DNA of 5,057 nt from Actinobacteria bacterium UBA3086 (GTDB lineage Bacteria > Actinomycetota > Coriobacteriia > Anaerosomatales > UBA3086). The stretch covers positions 1 to 5,057 of the forward strand of contig DFBG01000047.1 of the NCBI GenBank assembly GCA_002367305.1. The letters run 5' to 3'. A program made the position numbers and the translations under genes. The notes beneath the pieces were generated by a model, which was not told the DNA's origin, did no database searches, and was given only the letters and a program-made list of their open reading frames with translations. Below, one piece after another: positions 1-5,057 of the stretch. The number at the start of each line of letters is the position of its first letter. The stretch's first letter is position 1.

Positions 1-2589
1 GCCATGTGGCTCGGCGTGTGCGTTGCCGAGGGCGCCCTCTGGAGAGGCCGGATCGATCCGGCCAGGCCCGTATTCTGGCTTGTAGTCGGTGTGGCAATGC
101 TCGCTGCGGCAACGTGTGCCCTGCGTACTCAAGGCTGGTGTCGGGTCACCGCACTGATCCTAGCGGGCTTCATTTTGGGCGGAGTGCTCGGATCGCTCTA
201 TTGGGCCGACGTGCGGGTTGCAGGCACACGGCTGGAGGCGTCCAAGTGGGGCGAGTGGTCGGGACGCGTGATGGATGATGCGCGACCGGCCGGCGAGAGG
301 TGGGTTGTCACGATTGCGCTCGATGCTGGTGAAGGGGCGTCGAGATCTCAGGTGGAGGTCGTATGGCCGTCTGGGGAGGACGTTCCGGACGCAGGCCGCT
401 CTGTCACATTCGCGACGAGGTTCGCGGTGCCGGACCGCAGCGATCCCTGGGCGCGGTCAATGTGGCGTAGCGGCACCGCCGCGCAAGGACGTGCCGTGCG
501 TGGTGAGATCGGTTCGTGGTCGGGGAGTGTGACGGGCAGGCTCGGGCCCGTGCGTGTGTGGTGTCGGGAGCGATTGGCCGTGATCGGCGGGGATGGGGGA
601 GCACTGCTGGAAGGCGTATTGATCGGCAGTCGTGATCGGCTGCGAGGCACGGCCGCGGAGGAGGCGTTCCGCTTGAGTGGGGTCGCGCACCTGCTGGCGG
701 TCTCAGGCACGCATCTCGCAGTGCTGGCGGCGATCGTGTGGTTGCTGGCACGACGCGCGCATCTGCCACTACCCGCCCAAGTCGGGTGCGTGCTCATGTT
801 GGCCGTGGCGTATCTGGGTATATCGGGCTGTCGTGCATCGACGTTGCGGGCATTTGTGATGTTGGCTGCAGCGGGCGGCGCCATGGTTTCGGGCAGGCGC
901 GGCGATCCGCTCTCGGCGATTCCGATCGCCTGCATGGGAATGTTCGCGATCAGTCCGGCTGCTGCGTTCGATTTCGGCTTCGCCTTATCGGTGAGCGCGG
1001 TGGTGGGCCTGGTTCTCCTTGGCACGCTCGCCACTGCGTGGGCGCGAACATCCCTTCCGCGTCCTTTGTCAAAACTGGCACCCGCCCTTGCCGCGAGCGT
1101 GGTCGCGCAGGTGGTGACCATGCCGCTCACGGTTCCCGCGTTCAACACGGTGCCCTTGGTGGGACCGGTCACGAATCTCGTGGCGGTTCCTCTAGTTACC
1201 CTCTGCATGGCGGTAGGGCTTGCGGGTCTTGGCGCTGGGCTGCTCGTGGAATCGTTGGGGATGTGGATCCTCACGGCAGCCGGCATGGGGATGAGCGCGG
1301 TGGCGCGCTACTCGGCGTGGTGTGCCGCGGTGCCGGGGTCGGTGATATTCGCCACGGGTTCAACTGCGGTGTGGAGCGCAGTCGTCGTAACAGCAATGGT
1401 GGCGACGTGGGTGTGGTGGCCGCAGCCGCGGAGCGGATCACGTGCGCGGATTGCCAGCTTCGTGGGCGCTGCGACGCTCGTGATCGTGGTGGTCATGCCC
1501 GGGAGTCGCTCCCCGTCGATCATGGTCCTGGACGTGGGTCAGGGCGATGCGATTCTCGTGCGATCCGGCGGCTGCGCGGTTCTCGTCGACGCCGGGCCGT
1601 CGGACGCGGCGCTTGCCTCGGCCCTGGCCCGCCAGTCACTCAGGCGTCTGGATGCCTTGGTGCTCACTCATGCGCACGATGACCACACCGGCGGCGTCAG
1701 CGGGCTCTTGGGTGTGATGCGGCCGAGTGTGTCCTATATCGCAGGGACTTTCGATGGGGGAGCGGGTATGGCGTCGGAGCAGATGGATCTCGTCGCACTG
1801 TATGACCGTACCGTTCCCGTCGAGGTCCTTGAGGCTGGCGATGTGATCACGTGTGGTGACTGGAAGCTCTCCGTCCTCTGGCCTCCAGTCGGTCACAAGG
1901 CGCCTGATGAGAACGCCGGCAGCATCGTGCTGCTCGCAGAGACCGCGACGTGTCGAGTTCTGCTCACAGGCGATGCAGAAGCAGACGTGCTGCACGAGAT
2001 CATGCAAGAGAGGTCAGGCCTGCAGGTGGACGTGCTCAAGGTAGGACACCATGGCAGTGCCGACAGCGTCACCGTCGAGCAACTCCGCACGATGGCGGTG
2101 AGATCGGCGATCATCAGTGTGGGTACAGGCAACACGCACGGACACCCTGACCCGGACACGCTCGCAACGCTGCAGGAGGGGCTCCTGGCGCCTATTAGAA
2201 CGGATCTCTCGGGAGATGTGGAGATTCGGGTGACCAAGACCGGATTCGAGCTCATAACGCATGGCGGAGCAGACGTTGCGTGTGAGAGAATCACGAGCGA
2301 CCCCGCGATATCTTCGGAGGACCATGTCCAAGCTGACCGACCTCAAGAGCGTCTACCTGATCTTTGGCAAGGAGGATCTCCTGCTGCAGGATGCTGTCGC
2401 ACGGCTCAAAGAGAGTCTCTCGGAGGTCGCGGATCTGGACTTCAACCTCTCCAAGTTCGATGGGGAGAAGGTGGATGTCAGCGAGATTGTGGCGGCGTGC
2501 AACATGATGCCATTCATGTCAGAGCGCCGCCTTGTGATCGTCTCGCGGACCGACAAGATGCCAACTTCGGCCCTGGGCGTATTGGCTGA
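1..2589 (+). CDS. comEC: ComEC/Rec2-family DNA internalization channel, 5'-partial, with C-terminal metallo-beta-lactamase domain
   Basis: ComEC forms the membrane channel that carries single-stranded DNA into the cytoplasm during natural transformation. Residues are numbered from ATG 4. Hydrophobic segments lie near 23-40 and 48-67. They are followed by a soluble OB-fold/DUF4131-like region (about 80-165) and a polytopic Competence domain (about 195-480) with the family signature HLLAVSGTH at 229-237. The C-terminal metallo-beta-lactamase domain starts at LDVGQGDA (509-516). It keeps the metal motif HAHDDH (556-561), then TGDAE with D657, GHHGS with H682/H683, and NTHGHP with H712/H714, so it looks catalytically competent, probably as a nuclease. 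The frame is open to base 1, and the first residues resemble the second half of a membrane helix, so the real start is probably upstream. Recognisable ComEC sequence ends near residue 753, yet the frame continues to TGA 2587-2589. The last 88 or so residues are out-of-frame holA sequence. A lost stop or a frameshift before 2283 could explain this. The family call is very secure; the two ends are not. Confidence 0.95.
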   Translation, partial: AMWLGVCVAEGALWRGRIDPARPVFWLVVGVAMLAAATCALRTQGWCRVTALILAGFILGGVLGSLYWADVRVAGTRLEASKWGEWSGRVMDDARPAGERWVVTIALDAGEGASRSQVEVVWPSGEDVPDAGRSVTFATRFAVPDRSDPWARSMWRSGTAAQGRAVRGEIGSWSGSVTGRLGPVRVWCRERLAVIGGDGGALLEGVLIGSRDRLRGTAAEEAFRLSGVAHLLAVSGTHLAVLAAIVWLLARRAHLPLPAQVGCVLMLAVAYLGISGCRASTLRAFVMLAAAGGAMVSGRRGDPLSAIPIACMGMFAISPAAAFDFGFALSVSAVVGLVLLGTLATAWARTSLPRPLSKLAPALAASVVAQVVTMPLTVPAFNTVPLVGPVTNLVAVPLVTLCMAVGLAGLGAGLLVESLGMWILTAAGMGMSAVARYSAWCAAVPGSVIFATGSTAVWSAVVVTAMVATWVWWPQPRSGSRARIASFVGAATLVIVVVMPGSRSPSIMVLDVGQGDAILVRSGGCAVLVDAGPSDAALASALARQSLRRLDALVLTHAHDDHTGGVSGLLGVMRPSVSYIAGTFDGGAGMASEQMDLVALYDRTVPVEVLEAGDVITCGDWKLSVLWPPVGHKAPDENAGSIVLLAETATCRVLLTGDAEADVLHEIMQERSGLQVDVLKVGHHGSADSVTVEQLRTMAVRSAIISVGTGNTHGHPDPDTLATLQEGLLAPIRTDLSGDVEIRVTKTGFELITHGGADVACERITSDPAISSEDHVQADRPQERLPDLWQGGSPAAGCCRTAQRESLGGRGSGLQPLQVRWGEGGCQRDCGGVQHDAIHVRAPPCDRLADRQDANFGPGRIG
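2316..2320 (+). promoter_or_regulatory. Shine-Dalgarno site of holA, unusually close spacing
   Basis: GGAGG sits inside the comEC reading frame with only 3 nt (ACC) before ATG 2324. That is shorter than the usual 5-9 nt. It is still the best site near the start supported by protein similarity. Alternative in-frame starts at ATG 2261 and GTG 2282 would add 21 or 14 residues that do not look like HolA. Because comEC is translated through this site, initiation may be coupled to comEC translation (inference). Confidence 0.6.
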
Positions 2590-3292
2590 CTATGCCAAGG
2601 ATCCCAATCCGGAGACTGCGCTTGTACTGGTCGCGACCAAGATCGCCAAGAACACACGGCTCTACAAAGCAGTGGACAAGCTGGGTGGAGCGTACGAATA
2701 CAAGGCGCCCGCCAAGCGTGAGTACCCCGCCAAAGTCGTGGACCTCTTCGAACGCCGCGGTAAGCGCGTGGGTCGTGACGCGGCGGAGGTCCTGGTGCGA
2801 GCGGTCGGCTATGACCTGCGCAGGCTTTCGATAGAGATCGAGAAGGTCGTCGCATTCGCAGGCGACAAGACCACGCTCTCTCGACACGATATCGAAGAGG
2901 TCATGTCCACAACCGCTCCCACGTCCATCTTCGATTTCCTCAATGCGCTGGGCGCACGGTCGGCCCGGGAGTCGCTTCGTCTTCTGGCAGCCCTGCTCGC
3001 CGACGGTGAATCGATCTTCGGGATCAACGCCATGGCGGTGCGGCACGTGCGCAATCTCCTGAGTGTGCGCGCTCTGCTCGATCGCGGTGGGGTGGGCGTC
3101 TCGCAGATGGCGCGTGAACTCCGCATGGCCGACTGGCAGGCCAAGACGCTGGTGCGTCAGGCGGATCGATTCTCGGAGTCCGAGTTGGTCGATGCGCTGC
3201 GGACCGCCGCAGAAGGTGAGACACAAATGAAAACGAGCCGGGATGCCCGGCTCGTTTTCGAACGTTGGGTGCTGTCGATCTGCAACGATTAG
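2324..3292 (+). CDS. holA: DNA polymerase III subunit delta (clamp loader)
   Basis: The delta subunit of the clamp-loader complex opens the beta sliding clamp so that it can be loaded onto primed DNA. The 322-residue product is close to the usual 320-345. The N-terminal region starts with the typical VYLIFGKEDLLLQD (10-23). PFMSERRLVIV (63-73) follows, a characteristic HolA segment before the DNA-pol3-delta AAA+-like core. There is no Walker A motif, as expected, because delta does not bind ATP. The middle domain has DLRRLSIEIEKVVAF (164-178) and IFDFLNALG (202-210). The C-terminal collar-type helical domain covers about 212-322 and ends with KTSRDARLVFERWVL (303-317). The start at ATG 2324 was chosen because family similarity begins there and GGAGG lies just upstream. 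The gene follows comEC in the same direction, overlaps its open frame by 266 bp, and is likely in the same operon. Its last codons contain a perfect hairpin (3229-3259). It ends 10 bp from the convergent rpsT. Confidence 0.96.
   Translation: MSKLTDLKSVYLIFGKEDLLLQDAVARLKESLSEVADLDFNLSKFDGEKVDVSEIVAACNMMPFMSERRLVIVSRTDKMPTSALGVLADYAKDPNPETALVLVATKIAKNTRLYKAVDKLGGAYEYKAPAKREYPAKVVDLFERRGKRVGRDAAEVLVRAVGYDLRRLSIEIEKVVAFAGDKTTLSRHDIEEVMSTTAPTSIFDFLNALGARSARESLRLLAALLADGESIFGINAMAVRHVRNLLSVRALLDRGGVGVSQMARELRMADWQAKTLVRQADRFSESELVDALRTAAEGETQMKTSRDARLVFERWVLSICND
3229..3259. terminator. Bidirectional intrinsic terminator hairpin embedded in the 3' end of holA, probably serving rpsT
   Basis: The left arm at 3229-3242 (g + aaaacgagccggg) and the right arm at 3246-3259 (cccggctcgtttt + c) form a perfect 14-bp stem with a 3-nt loop (ATG, 3243-3245). 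The stem core is GC-rich and the flanks are A and T runs, which makes a symmetrical terminator. On the minus strand it begins 43 nt after the rpsT stop and is followed by TTTTCATTT, so it fits rpsT well. On the plus strand it lies inside holA codons 303-312, 30 nt before the holA stop. There it would truncate the mRNA unless translation prevents it from folding. No other terminator is visible between the convergent genes. Folding and activity are inferred from sequence only. Confidence 0.8.
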
Positions 3293-3302
3293 TCGCGGAT
3301 GA

Positions 3303-3569
3303 CTAGGCTCCTACGTTATTTGCCCGCTTGGCGATACCGGACTTGCGGTTCGCAGCCTGGTTCTTGTGGACAACGCCCTTGCTGACAGCTCTGTCGAGTA
3401 CGCGATTGGCCTCGTTGGCTGCGGCCTGTGCGGCTGCTGCGTCTCCGGACTCGATCGCTGCGTCGACCTTTTTGACCGCAGTCTTGACTTCAGACCTGAC
3501 GGCCTTGTTGCGAAGGCGTGCTTTCTCGTTGGTCAGCACGCGCTTCTTCTGGCTCTTGATGTTCGGCAA
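3303..3569 (-). CDS. rpsT: 30S ribosomal protein S20 (bS20), TTG start
   Basis: S20 is a primary 16S rRNA-binding protein of the small subunit and contacts the 5' domain and helix 44. The product is 88 residues, the normal length, and is strongly basic and all-helical. It shows the family N-terminus PNIKSQKKR (2-10), RNKAVRSEVKTAVKKVDAAI (20-39), an Ala-rich stretch (44-52), and the conserved C-terminal VHKNQAANRKSGIAKRAN (67-84). The initiation codon is TTG (3569-3567). The in-frame codons back to TAA at 3593-3591 contain no ATG or GTG, and AGGAGG lies 9 nt upstream, so the start is well supported. E. coli rpsT also starts with UUG, where the codon is part of autogenous control. Whether that holds here is unknown. 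The gene is convergent with holA (10-bp gap) and divergent from lepA. Its transcript probably ends at the hairpin inside holA. Confidence 0.98.
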   Translation of the reverse strand: MPNIKSQKKRVLTNEKARLRNKAVRSEVKTAVKKVDAAIESGDAAAAQAAANEANRVLDRAVSKGVVHKNQAANRKSGIAKRANNVGA

Positions 3570-3578
3570 CTCTACCTG

Positions 3579-3584
3579 CCTCCT
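3579..3584 (-). promoter_or_regulatory. Shine-Dalgarno site of rpsT
   Basis: The minus strand reads AGGAGG with 9 nt before the TTG codon at 3569. This strong site supports TTG as the start, since no ATG or GTG is available in frame after the upstream TAA at 3593-3591. Confidence 0.88.
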
Positions 3585-3622
3585 GTGTGTTTATAGCCCG
3601 CAGTGGGGTTACGAGCCAAAAG

Positions 3623-3651
3623 AGTGTAGCATCATCGAAGGGGTCGGGCAA
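3623..3651 (-). promoter_or_regulatory. Candidate sigma-70-type promoter of rpsT
   Basis: Read on the minus strand, TTGCCC (3651-3646) is followed by a 17-nt spacer and TACACT (3628-3623). A TG one base upstream of the -10 gives an extended -10, TGCTACACT. The expected transcription start is near 3616, giving a leader of about 47 nt that includes the AGGAGG site. A short perfect inverted repeat (CGGGC/GCCCG, 3645-3659) overlaps the -35. It may be chance in GC-rich DNA. Confidence 0.55.
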
Positions 3652-3703
3652 CGCGCCCGTATGTGGCCCCATCAGACGCACGGTTTCTCCCGGTGCGCGA
3701 CCC

Positions 3704-3712
3704 TGCTATCAT
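3704..3712 (+). promoter_or_regulatory. Candidate extended -10 promoter of lepA, placing the transcription start at or next to the ATG
   Basis: TGCTATCAT is an extended -10 (TGn + TATCAT at 3707-3712). It ends 8 nt before the lepA ATG at 3721. With usual -10 to +1 distances, transcription would start at 3719-3721, giving a leaderless or nearly leaderless mRNA. The -35 is weak: TTCTCC at 3685-3690 with a 16-nt spacer is the best option. An imperfect inverted repeat (3677-3697) overlaps that region. Confidence 0.5.
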
Positions 3713-3720
3713 GAGCCGCT

Positions 3721-5057
3721 ATGACTGAACCCACACACATCCGGAACTTCTCCATCATCGCGCACATCGATCACGGCAAGTCGACACTTGCCGATCGGGT
3801 GCTCCAGTTGACGCACACCGTCAAGGAGCGCGAGATGAAGGAACAGGTCTTGGACTCAATGGATATCGAGCGCGAGCGCGGTATCACCATCAAGGCGCAG
3901 GCCGTGCGAGTCCTCTATGAGGCGGAGGACGGCCAGACCTATCAGCTCAACCTCATCGACACACCGGGGCACGTTGACTTCACCTATGAGGTCTCGCGCT
4001 CGCTCCAGGCGTGCGAGGGCGTGATGCTCGTTGTCGATGCGGCGCAGGGCGTCGAGGCGCAGACCGTCGCCAACGCGATGATGGCCATGAACGCCGGTCT
4101 TGAGATCATTCCGATCATCAACAAGATCGATCTGCCCGCCGCCGAGCCAGAGCGCGTGCGTCATGAGATCGAAGAGGGTCTCGCCATACCTGCCGACGAG
4201 GCTGTTCTCACCTCGGCCAAGAGCGGAATCGGCATCCAAGAGGCACTCGAGGCGGTCGTTCGGCGCGTTCCGCCACCCGTCGGTGATGCAGCAGGGCCGC
4301 TGAAGGCACTCATCTTCGACTCGTACTTCGATACGTATCGCGGTGTGGTCGCTCTGATCCGCGTCGTTGACGGCTCGGTGAGCAAGGGTCAGAGCATCCG
4401 CATGATGGCGACCAACACGGTCACCGATGTCGAGGAAGTCGGTGTTCGTCGGCCGGCCAACGTTCCGGTGGAGTCACTGGGTGTGGGAGAGGTCGGCTAT
4501 CTCGTCACCGGACTCAAGGATCCCGCGCAGGTACGCGTGGGTGACACCGTCACGCTCTCAGAAGGCGGTGCCCCTGAGGCGCTTCCCGGCTACCGAGAAG
4601 TGAAGCCCATGGTGTTCACCGGGCTCTATCCCATCGACGGCGACCAGTATCCCGACCTGCGCGACGCACTCGACAAGTTGCAGCTCAACGACCCTGCGCT
4701 TATCTACGACCCTGAGACGAGTCACGCTCTGGGCTTTGGATTCCGCGTCGGCTTTCTGGGCCTGCTGCATATGGAGGTCGTCAAGGAGCGTCTGGAGCGG
4801 GAGTTCGACCTCGATCTTCTGGCAACCGCTCCCAGCGTGGAGTATCGCGTGAGCAAGACCAACGGCGAGGTGCTGCAGATTCACTCGCCGCAGGACATGC
4901 CGGAGCCCTCTGCGACCGAGATGATCGAGGAACCGTACTTCAAGGTTACGATCCTGGTGCCGCCGGACTTCGTCGGCGCGATCATGGAACTCTGCGAGGG
5001 TCGACGCGCCACGTTCAAGGATATGCAGTACATCTCGGCCACAACGGTGGAGATGCA
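3721..5057 (+). CDS. lepA: Translational GTPase LepA / elongation factor 4, 3'-partial
   Basis: LepA (EF4) is a ribosome-associated GTPase related to EF-G. It has been linked to back-translocation and to initiation/30S biogenesis. The start MTEPTHIRNFS is typical of the family. All G motifs are present: AHIDHGKST (14-22, P-loop), RERGITIK (51-58, switch I with T56), DTPGH (80-84), NKID (134-137) and SAK (165-167). His84 after DTPG is the catalytic histidine of this GTPase class. A beta-barrel domain II follows (about 185-280). Then comes the EF-G domain III-like part with GFRVGFLGLLHMEV (340-353), and the start of the domain V-like part, EEPYFKVTILVPPDFVGAIM. About 445 codons of roughly 600 are in the window. 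The rest of domain V and the LepA-specific C-terminal domain lie beyond the edge. The start is fixed by in-frame TGA 3712-3714. No good Shine-Dalgarno site precedes the ATG (only GAG at 3713-3715). The gene is divergent from rpsT across a 151-bp gap. Confidence 0.98.
   Translation, partial: MTEPTHIRNFSIIAHIDHGKSTLADRVLQLTHTVKEREMKEQVLDSMDIERERGITIKAQAVRVLYEAEDGQTYQLNLIDTPGHVDFTYEVSRSLQACEGVMLVVDAAQGVEAQTVANAMMAMNAGLEIIPIINKIDLPAAEPERVRHEIEEGLAIPADEAVLTSAKSGIGIQEALEAVVRRVPPPVGDAAGPLKALIFDSYFDTYRGVVALIRVVDGSVSKGQSIRMMATNTVTDVEEVGVRRPANVPVESLGVGEVGYLVTGLKDPAQVRVGDTVTLSEGGAPEALPGYREVKPMVFTGLYPIDGDQYPDLRDALDKLQLNDPALIYDPETSHALGFGFRVGFLGLLHMEVVKERLEREFDLDLLATAPSVEYRVSKTNGEVLQIHSPQDMPEPSATEMIEEPYFKVTILVPPDFVGAIMELCEGRRATFKDMQYISATTVEM

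Noticed and set aside
348..1286. 312-codon minus-strand open frame opposite comEC
   Set aside because: It is rich in Arg, Pro, Ala and Thr with no recognisable domain, and lies antisense to clear ComEC membrane segments. This is a typical shadow frame in GC-rich DNA.
738..1682. 314-codon plus-strand open frame within comEC
   Set aside because: It is a shifted frame of comEC, with Gly/Arg/Cys-rich low-quality composition and no family features.
2519..3226. 235-codon minus-strand open frame opposite holA
   Set aside because: It is antisense to well-supported holA, with no Shine-Dalgarno site or recognisable motifs.
3645..3659. CGGGC/GCCCG hairpin in the rpsT-lepA gap, considered as a terminator or operator
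   Set aside because: The stem is only 5 bp with no T run. It overlaps the candidate rpsT -35 but nothing else supports a function.
3677..3697. Imperfect inverted repeat (CGCACGG / CCGGTGCG with one bulge) upstream of lepA, considered as an operator
   Set aside because: It is short and imperfect, lies in GC-rich DNA where such repeats arise by chance, and matches no regulator site I can name.
3328..3714. 128-codon plus-strand open frame across rpsT and the intergenic gap
   Set aside because: It is the complement of rpsT, whose S20 identity is unambiguous. The part beyond rpsT covers promoter DNA.
3856..4239. 127-codon minus-strand open frame opposite lepA
   Set aside because: It is a shadow of the lepA GTPase domain, where all G motifs are intact on the plus strand.

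Overview
This is an ordinary core-genome segment of a high-GC bacterium. It holds four genes in the order comEC (+), holA (+), rpsT (-), lepA (+). The high GC, third-position G/C bias, strong GGAGG-type Shine-Dalgarno sites and the linkage of ComEC, DNA polymerase III delta, ribosomal protein S20 and LepA/EF4 are common in Gram-positive lineages. I would guess Actinomycetota, possibly a Coriobacteriia-like lineage, but the window cannot settle this. No mobile element, CRISPR array, tRNA, rRNA or obvious foreign island is visible, and I find no convincing novel multi-gene system.

Layout. Positions 1-2589 carry the open reading frame of ComEC, the inner-membrane DNA uptake channel. The frame is open to the left edge, so the true N-terminus is probably outside the window. 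The recognisable ComEC protein ends near residue 753, but the frame stays open 266 bp into the next gene. Positions 2324-3292 are holA, the clamp-loader delta subunit. It is probably co-transcribed with comEC, with its Shine-Dalgarno site inside the comEC frame. holA converges on rpsT (3303-3569, minus), and only 10 bp separate the two stop codons. A perfect 14-bp hairpin flanked by A and T runs (3229-3259) lies wholly inside the last codons of holA. It looks like the intrinsic terminator of rpsT.

The 151-bp gap 3570-3720 separates the divergent rpsT and lepA genes and holds a plausible promoter for each. rpsT begins at a TTG codon behind a strong AGGAGG site. lepA begins at ATG 3721 with no convincing Shine-Dalgarno site. 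An extended -10 element ends 8 nt before that ATG, and an in-frame stop lies just upstream, so a leaderless lepA mRNA is likely. lepA runs off the right edge after about 445 of roughly 600 codons.

Functionally these are housekeeping genes: DNA uptake (comEC), replication clamp loading (holA), 30S assembly (rpsT) and a translational GTPase (lepA). They are neighbours by conserved synteny, not members of one pathway. The points most worth a second look are the terminator embedded in holA, the comEC overrun into holA, and the likely leaderless lepA start.
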